64,000 nt of DNA from Pinus tabuliformis. Its lineage: Eukaryota; Streptophyta; Pinopsida; Pinales; Pinaceae. This document shows positions 45,960 to 58,526 of this stretch, piece after piece (the stretch's first letter is position 1; every line of letters starts with the position of its first letter). The stretch lies in the NCBI GenBank assembly GCA_031772625.1, contig CM062810.1, positions 454,837,731 to 454,901,730 of the forward strand. The letters run 5' to 3'. Under the pieces are notes generated by a model. That model saw nothing but the letters and a program-made list of their open reading frames with translations. It made no database searches and was not told the origin of the DNA. A program made the translations under genes and the position numbers.

Positions 45960-46290
45960 TATCAAACACAATGATGCAATATATTAACCAAGGAAAGAAA
46001 AATGACATGGCTTTGGTATTTGTGTGCTCGAAGGAAATCCAACAATGGTTGTGTTATTTCTTTATCATGAAATAGTATTGAAGATAAATGTTGGTTCAAA
46101 AATTGAACTCTGTTACCAATAGGAGATGGTCGTGTTAGGTAAGGAAAGGATGAATTGAAGGGCTCAAGATATAGCTCCAATACATATTTATCCTTGTCAG
46201 TACAAAATACAAAGTTGTCATCATTTGCTTATCTAGGTAAAGAGAAAGTGAGTTTGTATTTGTGCACTTGTGATAGTATATGAAAAAAAT
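45960..46290 (-). pseudogene. Sucrose synthase exon (N-terminal domain)
   Basis: The minus-strand frame reads ANDDNFVF, then LELYLEPFNSSFPYLTRPSP, IGNRVQFLNQHLSSILFHDK and PLLDFLRAHKYQSHVIFL. It matches the exon of the sucrose synthase N-terminal regulatory part (LELD-EPFNASFPRPT...IGNGV-FLNRHLS). One frame change occurs near 46180. With 45290-45415 and 33815-34030 it forms one decayed gene, cut by the LINE. Confidence 0.82.
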
Positions 46291-46329
46291 AGCACTAGTG
46301 GAAATCAAAATGTGTTCTCCCATCATTCA

Positions 46330-46950
46330 ACCTAATAGAAAACTTATATATTTAGTTGTTGAATATAGTGGAAATCATATGTAAAACCCACTCAACTTGA
46401 TCTTTACATGACATAGTCGTAATGATCTAGTATAATAGAAGCATGCTAACTCATAAACAAGAGATGATAAAAAAGAATAATGGAACATTATTTCTTGCCA
46501 CATAATTGGCATGAATAAAATTTCCACATAATTCATCCAAAAACTGAGAAGAACTTATGGAAAAAGAACATATCATTAGTGTCATATACCCTCTTTAACA
46601 CATGTAGCCTAGGTAAGTAGACGAGGCCAAATGTAGCAAGATTCCAATTGTGTGGGATATAAAAATATAAATGTGGAAAAACACACCCGCCAATTCACGA
46701 AATCTCACTCTAAATAATAGAACATGTTGAGGATAGTAATGATGAAAATAGATCATGTATTAAGATAAAGCCCCTTATTGGTCATCAATTGGCAAAGCGG
46801 CTCGTAATTTTTACTCATAAAAAAATTATCATAATTAGTGTAATGACTGTGTGGATCTTTTTGTGATTTTTTTTTACATTTATATTATGGAATCATTGCA
46901 GGACAGAGTGATGGAAGTTATCTAGGTTTTCTCAAACTAGTTTCTCCTTT
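46330..46950. other. AT-rich spacer
   Basis: No recognisable coding or repeat feature. Confidence 0.45.
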
Positions 46951-46954
46951 CATA

Positions 46955-47690
46955 TGCTTATGTGAATGGACAGAGAGCTACCTCTCTTCACTTTGGAAAT
47001 TCAGGTGTCCCTCCATTTCATTCAATATGTGGAGATTCCCCACCATTGAAGGACATTGATAGTTCTAAATCCAATCTTACAGACATAACAGATGGATCTG
47101 GTTCAAATCAAGATGTTGCTATGGTGATTGGAAAGGGAGCAACAACTTGATAATTGTTTATTATTCCTCTTGTGAATCTTGAACAATAGTGTAGGAAAAA
47201 TGGTTTATATATTTATGGTGGTAGGGAGGTAATGCTTTCTCGATTTCTTAGCTTAGAAGAAGAAGAGAAGCATAAGAACCAAGATCAAGATGAGGATTTC
47301 AGGTATGGGTATAACTTTGCAATTGGAGGGAAGCATGCAAAAGAAACTAATGCTTATATACAATTGGGAGGGGGGAGGTGGAGCATGGGTGAGGAAAGAA
47401 AATCCATCATTTATGATGATAAGGACTATATATCATTAGCATCATCTAGGAAAAATTTTAAAGAATAATCATCTTTACAGTCATGAGTTGAGGAACGTGA
47501 ATCATTGGATGCCTCTTGCAGTGGAACTTTACTAAACAATGTTGGTGTCATGATGGTAGTGTCACGTGATGTGCCCCCAAATGTTCAAAATATTATAGGA
47601 AATGTTAAGGAAAATTTCTTTCTTTACTCCTTAACTCATATTTCGCCCCATCAATGTTTTGATAGACTAATTATCAAGATCATAGAATGA
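46955..47690 (+). pseudogene. Decayed unidentified ORF region
   Basis: Three consecutive plus-strand frames (46962-47150, 47232-47468, 47505-47690) have balanced composition, unlike the flanks. They include SLEEEEKHKNQDQDEDFRYG, YIQLGGGRWSMGEE and a Cys-poor tail. The last two are in the same frame apart from stops and may have been one reading frame. I recognise no family. Confidence 0.3.
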
Positions 47691-50050
47691 TCTTTTATTT
47701 AGTGGAGTGCAAGGGCTAACAATTTAAGGATATGATCATTTTTTTTTAAATGGATAGTCTTGTTTGACTTGCAAGGCCTTGGGTGTCAAACTTGCTACTG
47801 AGCCAATTTTCACATGTCAAAATTTGGAGTATGACTTGGGGTTGAGTTTGAATGAGAGGACTTTTCTTAATACTATTTAGTCAAGGAAAAGAGCAAAATT
47901 TAGAGTCCATTTGAATTATGATTCATGAAGCATAGTAACATAGTTTGTGAGCTTAATAGGGCTCATCCCTGTCGTGGTGTGTTACATTTGAATGGAATGA
48001 AAGCATGAATTCAAAAGGCTGAGGTATGATATAAATCTTTGCAAATTTTGACCAAATAAATAATGCAAACCTCTCACTTGAGATATGATATAAATCTTGG
48101 GAAATTTTAACCAAATACATAACCTAAACCTTAAACCTAATAGTGTGAAATCCATTGTTTGAAGCGTGGTTACTGAAGAAAAAATTCTTAAATGCTTTTA
48201 AAAGTTAATATACAAATAATTTATAAAAGCATGGAATTCCGTTGTAAATCAAATGTCAAACCGGATAACAATTAAACCGATAACCCGCACTAACAATCCA
48301 AAATTGACAAGCCATAATGGAAAAATGTTCAAAACTCATTGGGAACATCCTAATCATACAAACTACTCATCTAAAGCAATTGAAGATGTTACCTTGCTTG
48401 GGAATCATGGAATGTTAATGATATAAATCACAAAAACATAAATAATTAAAACTAACTATTACAACCAACACAAACAATGAATGATAAACAAAATGAAAAT
48501 GGGGAAAAATGTCACATACCCACTCCATGAGACTACCATCCACTTTCATACTTGATGTTGCCAAAGACTAAGTAGGTCATTCCACTTGTGTCCGCATCCT
48601 CGTATCCACAATAGAATTCATCCTTGTATCCACAAACAACCTGCATTGGGCATACCCTTCGGTAAAGAAAGAAAAAAAATGAAGCCTGAAAGCATTTTTA
48701 CTCGTCAACATTTTAAATATTTTGAAGTGTGTATTTAAAAAGATTCTCATACCAATATCATTGCTTGCTTTGAAACTCTATTCAAATACATCACTTCCTA
48801 AAAAACTTTACATATTGTGGATTGTCATAATTCAAGTCATCAATTAAAAAAAGTTTTATCATCTCTAGAGTAGGGGTGCTCTAAAGAGAGCAACCTAAGA
48901 CACTGATTTCCCTATCATGAAATTCAGTTATGTCTACATACTCCTGGATATACAGAGATGAAAGAGTGGGGATCTGAGACATCAAAGTATGGGATATTTT
49001 GAAATTTCCCGCATTGGATTTCAAAACTAGAATAATCCAAATCTACACTCGTTTACAAGGTAAAAGACATAACTATTCATTATGAACATCATCGAAAAAA
49101 CCATGCAAGAATTTTATGGTCTTTTCACATCTTGTAGCAGGTTAACTTTTTTAATTTAGGTAGTGTAGATTTTCATTAAGGAATAGATATGAAACAAAGT
49201 CATTACTTCATTTTGTTTCATATCTATTGGATATACTAAATTTGCAAACATGACATAATAATGAACCAAAACATAATAGTAAACCTAAGATACATCAATA
49301 TATGCTTTGTATAATTTATTTTTTATGAAATACTTGAAAACTCAGTAGAAAATGAAAACATCATTAAACATTGAAACATGTTGTTCATTGCACATGTAAA
49401 AGAAAAGTAGAAATTATGTTTTTACGAAGATAAAGTTGTCACCCATGAACAAACATTGGAGATTAGGAAGCCTGTTGAACAACAAATTGAGAAGACACAT
49501 GTTTCTTTAAGCAAGCGCACAACACATATGACCAGCTCCTTTAATGATTCAAATTTGCCCATCATCTCAATCAATATGTCCACAAAGAAATTCTATGCAT
49601 TATTGAGATATGTGTCCATTTCCAGTATGGTAAAATTACTTCCACATTGCATATTGAGTCTCAACATAGAGAATAAAATCTCTTGAAACAATATCCCATT
49701 CACTCTCAAATATTTTATCATGTATGCCCCTACATACACATACAAGACAACATGCATTTACAGTGGTTTATATTTTATCCACATACAACCTACTTTTACA
49801 CTAGTTTCATTATAAAGCATTGAAAGTAAGTAAAAGCTAGACTTACATGGTTGTAGTTTGAAGCAATGTGATTGAAGAGGTTTTTTCCATATCTAGTGGT
49901 TGTTCGATGCAAATTCAGTGATTCCTCTACTATGGACCACAAATGCAGGGAGTGCACAAAAGGTCGAATAATGACGATCAAATATTCTTTATGGTTTGGC
50001 TATTCGAGATGGGAGTTTGATCAAATTGGATGAGCATACAACTAAGCTTC
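47691..50050. other. Long AT-rich interval without a supported gene
   Basis: Stops are frequent in all frames. A plus frame at 49456-49686 and short minus stretches near 48500-48680 have no recognisable motif. A GTATCCACA/GGTATCC-type local repeat occurs near 48600-48645. It may include the missing C-terminal end of the NOMO pseudogene, too decayed to see. Confidence 0.4.
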
Positions 50051-50060
50051 AAAAGGGGTC

Positions 50061-52020
50061 TTATTCAAGTGATTTTAAATGATATCCCTTGGAAGCTTCA
50101 ACATAGTACTGAGTATCATCATACGAAGGACCACCCAAAAATAGACCATCCAATCTTGTAGAAGTTTGAAGAACCAACTCACCCTTTTTCAGAAGACCAT
50201 TGTTACTGTCATTTTGAGTAATTATTTTAATGTCAACACCTAGGATTTCTAGCAACACTAACCCTGAATGTACTTTCCTAGGCACCCCACAAAATAAGGA
50301 ATAGCAGGTTGGCACCCATCAATTTTAACAGCAACATTTTGACTTCTTGGATAAAACAAGACCTTTTAAAAACTATTTTTCTCACAAGCATTCATTTTCT
50401 TTCTCAGAACAAAGACCATTTCCTCTTCAAGATTGGATCATTGAGTCTACTGATATATAAAAAGGTTGCTTGGCTAATTAGCACTTGACACAAGTTTGAA
50501 TGTATTTATCATATCTATAAATGCACCCTCCGTTCGCCATATGTCTACAATAATGCTTTGAGACAACTCATTTTTTTTGGGATAAGAACTTGAATCAACA
50601 TGTATTTCACCACTTTGTAGACATTTTTCACCAGTGAAATATATAGGCTTATGGTTCAATACATTGAATTCTAATGAAGACATTACAAAGAAAATGCACG
50701 AGTTCAAGAAATGAAGCATGTGCACACAAGAAGCTTCTAAGCAGATTTGCTACCATCATTTCTCAATCAACAAATTCATTGGTTCTTTGTTTGGTTGTAC
50801 AATGTAATAAGCCACATGATGAGTAGACATAATACTCAACCAATATCCTTTTTGGATAAACACTATCTCTCGATGATCAGAACACCAACATTGACATCAA
50901 TAACCTTTATCTCCCAACACTAGTCATCATCCCAATCTAACAAATCAGATGAAGGTCCATGTTTTACCTCAAGACATAATCCACTAGGTAGGACTTTATC
51001 AAATATGAAGTCAGTTCTCTCATTTGTTAAACTTAAAGAGTTAAGCTTCTATGGACCTAGAGTTCAACGGCCAGAGAAGTAAGTGATATAGAAACTGAGG
51101 AGTCACATCCTTCCTTGCATATCACTGATCCACGAACATCAACAAGGGCCTTATAAATTCAATGGCAAACATTGGTCTAGTTACTATCACATCAATATGT
51201 GATGGTTAAAATTGAATACTAGAATCATGTTTTGTTGTTGTGGTTAGTGGGGATATTCGATATTAACATGGTTGAACCTTGAAGCAGAAGTTTCCCATAT
51301 CATCAATCCTCTTTAGTTGAGGCTTAACATTTTCTAGCCCATGTGTCAAGCTAACTTGATGCTTGCCATAATAGCCATTTGTCACTAATTTTAGGGAACC
51401 ACAAATATTATAATGTGTTTCTTCTATATCTGGGATTGAAGCCATGTTTGGAACAACCATGAAATTCTCCAAACTTCTAAACTAGAAGTTATCCTTCTTA
51501 GCCTTGATTGTGTAGCATGTTGATGTTGCATGATCAAGTTTGTAATATCTTTGGACATGTGTTGTAGCTCCTTCTCGTCCATCAACTAATATATTAACAC
51601 CTTCAAAAGAGACTCCTTCAGAAGTCACCACAAGTCCTCCAACTAAGAAACCTGTGACCTAAAATGGATGAGATATATTAACATCATTGTGCTCAACAAG
51701 AACCTATATAGATGGAATTGAAACATCAAATATTTTATTCTCACCCTTGTATAATGGCAACAAACTTTATTTTCCACATAGAATTAAAAACAAACTTTCC
51801 ATATGCATCAGATATTGCATGACAAAGCGCTTGTTTTGGTCAAAGAGCTTCTTTGAGGGCACTTCACCTCATGGACATCATCTGAATAAAGGTATACATA
51901 AACACCTAAAATAGGGTTACCCTAAGAAGCAACTAAGCCATCCATATCATAGCTTGGGACACAGAAGATGTCGTGTACTACTAGATTTCAAAAGCCAACT
52001 CCATCTCTAGAGAGCCTCTT
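50061..52020 (-). pseudogene. NOMO (nodal modulator)-like pseudogene, central and C-terminal part
   Basis: Consecutive minus-strand pieces match plant nodal modulator 1 in order, from right to left: YVYLYSDDVHEVKCPQ (~51880-51960), ALCHAISDAYGKFVFN (~51790-51840), VTGFLVGGLVVTSEG with YYKLDHATSTCYTIKA (~51490-51655), FMVVPNMASIPDIEETHYNI and VSLTHGLENVKPQLKR (51263-51472), KALVDVRGSVICKEGC (~51140), KPIYFTGEKCLQSGE (50474-50725), and VPRKVHSGLVLLEILGVDIK (50061-50315). NOMO is an ER membrane protein with repeated prealbumin/Ig-like folds, part of a translocon-associated complex. The pieces adjoin without obvious introns, which suggests a processed copy, but many stops and frame changes are present. 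Confidence 0.8.
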
Positions 52021-52470
52021 TGGAAAATTGTTAAGAGAACATGAGAATCACGTATTTGAAAGAGAATATTATAGAAAATATATTGTATAAACCACAATCA
52101 GTGTACCTCATGCGTAGCGCCATCCTAGCTAGGATCAAAATTAGGTGTGACCTTGTATCTTCTTCCTCTATTTAAAAATTGGCTCATAGATCCCTCTCTT
52201 TCCACTTCTTCATGTTTTATTTCATGGAGGGCTACTATGTCCTCTCGACACTCGTCCTTAAGGAATCTCCAAACTTATTCTGCATATCAAATGAAGGCAA
52301 AGAGAGAAAAATATAAGGCCTTTCATTTTTGAAAAAAAAAATGTAGTGGGATTTGATATGAACTAATATTTGTATATTTCTCGAGGATTGATGAAGTTTA
52401 TGTATTCATGATGGGAAGAAACCAACCTATATTTCCTTGAAGTAATATTTGTAAATGTGTAACTGCCTCC

Positions 52471-52677
52471 CTACGACATAAACACGCCATTAATGAGATC
52501 ATTGCTGGTGGAAATGAGGTCAACATTCACATTGGCACAACCTCCATTTATATATGGACAACTTTCTGCACTAACAACCCCCATCATTATCCCAGAAATA
52601 GTGAACCTAGTGAAGTGCAAAATTATGTCTTGATGGCCATTGCAATGATTGTGACCCAGTGATACAGATTCACGCAT
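52471..52677 (-). pseudogene. NOMO exon in repeat unit 1
   Basis: Frame LGHNHCNGHQDIILHFTRFT, then SGIMMGVVSAESCPYINGGC and LISTSNDLINGVFMS. It matches the NOMO segment DH-GCNG-ADINF-FTGFTISGKV. No clear splice sites remain. Confidence 0.75.
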
Positions 52678-53032
52678 TTAAAATATATTCACCAAGTCAG
52701 GGAATATGAATATTTCTAATGTAATGTTTCCATTTGATAATCTTAACATCAAATCCAAAACTGTCTTGTTCACCTTCACAACAAATCCGAAACTGTCTCA
52801 TTTAGGTATGACCTTGTGTCTTCTTCCTCTATTTAACAATTGGCTCACATAGCTTGTTCTTTCCACTTCTTCCCATTTTATTTTGTGGAGGGCTACTGTG
52901 TCCTCTGGATACTCATCCTTAAGGAATCTCCAAACTTGTTTTGCATATCAAACGAAGGCAAAGAGAGAAAAATATCATGGCCTTTCATTTTTCTTAAAAA
53001 GATGTAGTGGGATTTGATATGACCTGATATTA

Positions 53033-53338
53033 TTATACTACTCGAGGATTGACAAAGTTTAAGTATTCATGATGGGAAGCAACTAGCCTATATTTCCTTG
53101 GAGTAATATTTGTAAACATGTAACTACCTCCATGCAACGTAAAGACATCATTAATGAGATCATTTCTGGTGGAAAGGAATTTAGTGTTCACATTGGCACA
53201 ATCTCCATTTATATCTCGACAACTTTTTGCTACAATGACCACCATTACTCTCCCAGAAATAGTGAACCCAGTGAAGTTGAAATTGATGTCGTCATGGCCA
53301 CTGCAATTATTGTGATCCACTGATATGTATTTACCCAT
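53033..53338 (-). pseudogene. NOMO exon in repeat unit 2 (best preserved)
   Basis: A 101-codon open frame: SVDHNNCSGHDDINFNFTGF, TISGRVMVVIVAKSCRDING, LSTRNDLINDVFTLHGGSYM, FTNITPRKYRLVASHHEYLN. It covers one full prealbumin-like module. It is the longest open copy of the four. Confidence 0.8.
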
Positions 53339-53794
53339 TTAAGATATATTCAGCAAGTGAGGGAATATGAATATTTCCGATGTAATTTTTCCACTTGATA
53401 ATCTTAACATCAAATAAAAAACTGTCTTTTTCACCTTCACATCAAATCTAAAACTATCTCATTTAGGTATGACATTATATCATCTTCCTTTGTATAACAA
53501 TTCACTCACAGAGCCCACTCTTTCCACTTCTTCATGTTTGATTTCATGGAGGGCTACTGTGTCCTCTCGACACTCATCCTTAAGGAATCTCCATACTTAT
53601 TTTAAGTACCAAATGAAGGAAAATAGAGAAAAATATCATGGCCTTTCATTTTTGAAAAAAAGTGTAGTCGGATTTTATATGACCTAATATTTGTATATTG
53701 CTCAAGGACTGATGAAGTTTATGAATTCGTGATAGGAAGAAACCATCCTATGTTTCCTTGGAGTAATATTTGTAAACGTGTAACTGCCTCCCTG

Positions 53795-53992
53795 CTACAT
53801 AAACACATCATTAATGAGATCATTGTTGGTGGAAAGGAGTTCAATTTTCACATTGGCATGACCTCCATTTATATCTAGACAACTTTTTGCTCCAACAACC
53901 CCCATCACTCTCCTAGAAATAGTGAACCAAATGAAGTGAAAATTGATGTCTTCATGGCCATTGCAATGATTGTGATCAACGAAAATATTCAC
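53795..53992 (-). pseudogene. NOMO exon in repeat unit 3
   Basis: Frame IFVDHNHCNGHEDINFHFIW then SRRVMGVVGAKSCLDINGGH and LLSTNNDLINDVFM, the same module as units 1 and 2, truncated by a frame change at the left. Confidence 0.75.
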
Positions 53993-54439
53993 CCATTTAA
54001 GATATATTCACCAAGTCAGGGAATACAAATATTTCTTATGCTATTTTTCCACTCTATAATTTTAACATCAAATCCAAAATTGTCTCATTCACCTTCCCAT
54101 CAAATCCGAAACGGTCTCATTTAGGTATGACCTTGTATCTTCTTCCTCTGTTTAACAATTGGATCACAAAGCCCACTCTTTCCACTTCTTCAGGTTTGAT
54201 TTCATGGAGGGCCACTTTGTCCTCGAGACACTCATCCTTAAGGAATCTCACAACTTATTATGCGTATCAAATGAAGGCAAAGAGAAAAAAATATCATGGC
54301 CTTTCATTTTTGAAAAAAAATCTAGTGGGATTTGATATGACTTGATATTTTTATACTACTTGAGGATTGATGAATTTTATGTATTCATGATGGGAAGCAA
54401 CGGGCCTATGTTTCCTTTGAGTAATATTTGTAAATGTGT

Positions 54440-54655
54440 AACTGCCTCCCTGGGATGTAAAGACATCATTAATGAGATAATTGCTACTGGAAATGAGTTA
54501 AACATTCACATTAGCACGACCTCCATTTATATTTGGAAAACATTCTGCTCCAACAACCCCCATCACTCTCCCAAAAACAGTGAACCCAGTGAACTGAATA
54601 TTGATGTCTTCATGGCCATTGCAACAATTGTGATCCACTAATACATATTCACCCA
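54440..54655 (-). pseudogene. NOMO exon in repeat unit 4
   Basis: On the minus strand the module (VDHNCCNGHEDINIQFTG...) is readable but broken by several frame changes, the most decayed of the four copies. Confidence 0.6.
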
Positions 54656-54779
54656 TTTAAGATATATTCAGCATGTCATGGAATATGAATATTTCAGATG
54701 TAATTTTTCCACTCGATAACCTTAACATCAAATCCAAAATTGTCTCGTTCACCTTGACAACAAATCTAAAACTGTCACA

Positions 54780-55620
54780 TTCATCTTCAGAGAGCTCTTG
54801 AAACAATTTTTCAAAATTGTATCGAATCTGCACAAATATATTAAAAAAATATTAATGTATGATGCTTGATTACCAATCAAAATGTTTAAAGCAATACAAC
54901 ACCAAAAAATTTGTAATCCATCTCCATTTCACATAATTCACCTTCCTTTATAATGCATATGGCTTGTAGATCTTTTCCAGGTGCTTCAATTGCTGTAACA
55001 TATATTTTTTAGATGATCCTAATATATGATCTTAATAACCCCGCTATCTACAATATGACTATCAATTTATAATGATTCATTTTATGTATTTTTATTTTTT
55101 ATAATTATGGTGAATCAATAATTCTTTAGATTAAATAATGAATCTACTCCTTAAACAAAGGTTTTATGAACAAAGGTTTTATGTAGAAATTATATGCAAA
55201 GTAAAATTTACATGACTAAATTTATAACTTTTAAAATTCCCTTATATTCATCATTCGAGTAAGAAGTGTAAAGAGCGTGCCCATAATTCTCCATTGTATT
55301 AACAAATGCCAATTGCTTGAATAAGTTTACAGAGTTTCTTTTGTGATCAATGTACCGATTACATTTAAAATGTTCAAATATTATTATTAAAAATTCTTGA
55401 ATTGTTATGGGTTTTAACACCGAAGAAGAAACTTAATAAACCTTTACGCCATGCTTTCCTCCATGTTTCTCCATGGCTTCTAAAGTTTCATTTGCAACCT
55501 TGTCTACTGATATCTGCAACTTGAATTCAACCAAAAACATAACACATTTAAGAGAGAAAAGACAATGGTTTTTTGGGTCGAAGTTTTGAAGACATATATG
55601 GAAGATATCATCTCTCAAGA
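54780..55620 (-). other. Unidentified minus-strand exon-like frames
   Basis: Two frames (55208-55420 and 55433-55618) and shorter stretches near 54780-54990 have coding-like composition, for example ISVDKVANETLEAMEKHGGK and TAIEAPGKDLQAICIIKEGE. The first loosely resembles the C-terminus of mitochondrial-type ribosomal protein L15, which I could not confirm. They might be a separate gene fragment or the NOMO 5' part. Confidence 0.25.
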
Positions 55621-57270
55621 TAAATAAAAAATGTAGATAAGCTCCACAAAAATGAAATAAAAATGATTTAAATAATTAAATTATGTGAAATTTAAGTTTA
55701 GAACCATCCACTGTCATCTTCCAGATATTGATGAAAAGCGTAATCTAATAAAAAAAAAAAAAATGGAAATACTCCATAAAATCTATAATTAATTACAAAA
55801 TTCCTTTTCACACTTTGTTAATAGTTACTCATAAGATCTAGCACAATATCTGGATGGGCCAAAAAGTAAGATAGATGACCTCTGCTATAGTGCATCAATT
55901 CGAATTGCCAAACATGTAACCAACATCTGAAGCACCCACCATGTCTCCATTACAAGGAACTTCGAAGCTAAAAACCTATAGTTTTTTTCCAGGTTTCACC
56001 AACTCATTACATCTCCCTTTCTCTAGTTCCCAACTAGTTGTCACAACTTCAATGCCGATAAAATATGAAATCACTGTGATGGTTTAAATTTGCAGCAGTT
56101 TAAATTATTAAATTATTAATTTTTTTGTAATTCAAAGTTTAAATAAAATAATTACAAATCTCTTTACTCTCTTTGAAAATAGCAACCAACTTTTCATTCA
56201 AATAATATTATTTTAACTTTCAATTAATTAAAATTTATTTTATTTTAATTAATATAAAATTGTTTTTGGTTATTTATATGTATTTTTCAAAGTTATTTGT
56301 AACTTCAGATTAAAAAATTAAACATGTAAACTTAAATGTAAATATAAAAATAAAGGTAAAAGTTAATATTTAACATTTAACATTGCTAATCTAATGTCGG
56401 CCCTATTTAAAAATCAATTTAATTATTATTATGTACAAACACAACAAAAATTTAAAATACAAAGAGGTTTAGGAATAGTTAAAAAAAAAGAGCTATTGTA
56501 AATAAATAAAAATATAAATAAACCACAAGTATAGTAAATAAAGAGGACCTTTTTTATATATATATTTACTCCAAAAGTATGGTAAATAAATAATATTTTA
56601 AATAAACTAGAGGTATGGTAAATAAATTAAAACTCTTTCTATCTTTACTCCATTAACCTATTTATATTTATGAAAACTCAAAAAATAGTTTTTATTTAGG
56701 TGGATCTGGTGGGACACATAATTATTAGTACCATGGGCCAATTACCATATTTATAAAAGAGGTGTGATAAATAAATAAATATAAAAGAGGTATAAATATG
56801 TATGGTAAATAAATAAAAACATATCAAATAAGATTAGAAATCAACATCTAATTATATACCAAGCATATATGCCAAACACCATTGTAAATAAAAGAAATAT
56901 GATAAATAAATATAAATATAAATAAACAAGAGGTATGGTATATAAATAAAACCTCTTTTTTTATTTGCTCCATAAACATCTTTAAACTTGCTCAATAGGT
57001 TTTATTTAGGTGAAGCCTATGGGAAAAATACCATGGGCCAAATTATTAGTAATACCATGCAAAAAATACTATTAACCATAATATTAATATTAAAAGATTA
57101 TTATTATTATTATTAAATCTAATATTCATATTAATATATCATAATATTGATATTATTAAATATAATAACTTTGTTTTAATCCAATATTAATTTTGTTATA
57201 TTATAATATATATTAATATATCATGATATATATTAACTCTATATACATGGGAGTTAAGAGCAAAGACATA
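55621..57270. other. Very AT-rich interval
   Basis: No gene. Local repeats of AAATAAATAATAT and GGTATGGTAAATAAATA occur at 56500-56970; GAGGTATGGTA recurs at about 56610, 56790 and 56930. Confidence 0.55.
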
Positions 57271-57712
57271 AAGTTATAGAGGTGGAGAGAGGGGGGGTGA
57301 CAAGGGAGAGATGGAAACAAATTGAAGCAGAGGGGAGAGTTGGAATAAAATGAGAGAGAGGTAGAGAAGGGTAAAAGAGTGAGATGGAGACACAAAGATG
57401 GAGGGGGGAAGAGAAAGGAAAGTGGGAGGGAGATAGTGAGAGGATTGGAGGGCAAAGAGAGAGAGAGACCGGGGAAGAGAGACAAACGTATGAGAGAAGC
57501 GGCAAGAGAGGAAGGAAGAGAGAGAGGAGGAGAGAGGGAGGGAAAAAGAAAGACATAGAGAGTGAGAAGTGGAGAGAGAGGGACTCACAAGGGATATATG
57601 GAGACAAAGGGTGTATATTTATGGGTGAGATAAAGAGATAGATAAGGAGAGATAAAGAGAATGGAGGAGAGAAGCAAACCGAAGGAGATAGGGAGGGATA
57701 TAGTAACATATG

Positions 57713-57744
<32 letters not shown>

Positions 57745-57937
57745 TGTTGGAAGAGATAGGATTGGAGGGAAAAGAGAGAGACAAAGAGAGAGAGAGGGTA
57801 AAGATGGACAGAGAGAGTTGGAGAGTGAGAGAGAGGAAGAATGAGAGATAATACTTGAAATAGAGAAGGAGAGTGATGGGGTAAGAGAGAGGATTAGAGG
57901 GAAAAGAGAGAGGGGGGGGAGTGATGGGGGAAGAGAG
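57271..57937. repeat. GA-rich low-complexity tract
   Basis: GAGAGAGA, GGGAGA and AAGAGAG runs fill 650 bases on the plus strand. Long minus-strand frames rich in Ser, Leu and Pro (such as 57254-57784) come from this composition and are not genes. It abuts the copia 5' LTR. Confidence 0.85.
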
Positions 57938-58451
57938 TGTTGGGTGTGGAGCCTAATTATCTTTTGTATTGAAAGGTATCATCACATTGGACTTTAGTTC
58001 GTAATGGGGCAGCAACGCCACCAGTGAAATATGTGTTGCACAGGGGGTCGAGGCGAAGATCTGACGGTAGATGTTATGATTTCGTAGTTAATCTGAGCTG
58101 CTCATTAGGTGGATATCTAATGGTAGATATTATGTTTAGTTTAGGGTTTTCTTCCCTAGAAGGCATCCCCTCGTACATATGAGGGAATTGTATTGCGTCT
58201 ATGTAGATCTATATTCTGAGTGAGAAAGAGAGAGGACATTGTGTGAGAGTGAAGAGGGAATTACAATGTATCTGCAATAGGTTATATCTCTTCAATTTGT
58301 TGGATAATATAAAAGGAAGGACTAGTTTTTTCTCCGTGGATGTAGCCCAAACTAGATGAGCCACATATATTTGTGTCTCTCTTATTTTATGTGTTTATAT
58401 TTCTGCAATATTTCATGTGTTCTATTGCTCTATAATATATAATTTCTAACA
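57938..58451 (+). repeat. 5' LTR of the copia element (514 bp)
   Basis: Starts TGTTGGGTGTGGAGC and ends TTTCTAACA, before the PBS. The matching 3' LTR has a TATA-like CACTATATATGAGGG; here the site reads CGTACATATGAGGG. Confidence 0.88.
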
Positions 58452-58453
58452 AC

Positions 58454-58466
58454 TGGTATTAGAGTC
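58454..58466 (+). promoter_or_regulatory. Primer binding site of the copia element
   Basis: TGGTATTAGAGTC, one change from the tRNA-iMet complement TGGTATCAGAG, two bases after the LTR. Confidence 0.8.
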
Positions 58467-58526
58467 AAAGGTCTATTTGGCTTATAAACTCGAAGGAGAG
58501 AAGGGGTCCTCATTTGAGTGGGAGAA

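Larger units (their letters stand above)
52142..54779 (-). repeat. Four tandem ~660-bp repeats carrying a NOMO exon
   Basis: Units begin at 52142, 52803, 53464 and 54121, each at TTAGGT(A/G)TGAC, with periods of 661, 661, 657 and 659 bases. Each contains, on the minus strand, a NOMO segment: DINFNFTGFTISGRVM and ANVN...LLSTSNDLINDVF, followed by SYMFTNITPRKYRLVASHH in unit 2. The rest of each unit is non-coding. The units differ at many sites, so the amplification is old. Minor truncations exist, such as a frameshift in units 1 and 3. Confidence 0.85.

Noticed and set aside
48490..48680. Possible C-terminal NOMO exon
   Set aside because: The minus-strand frame (GYKDEFYCGYEDADTSG) owes its pattern to a local repeat and does not align convincingly.
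57254..57784. Long minus-strand frames rich in Ser, Leu and Pro
   Set aside because: They follow only from the GA-rich low-complexity tract; no domain and all frames stay open for the same reason.
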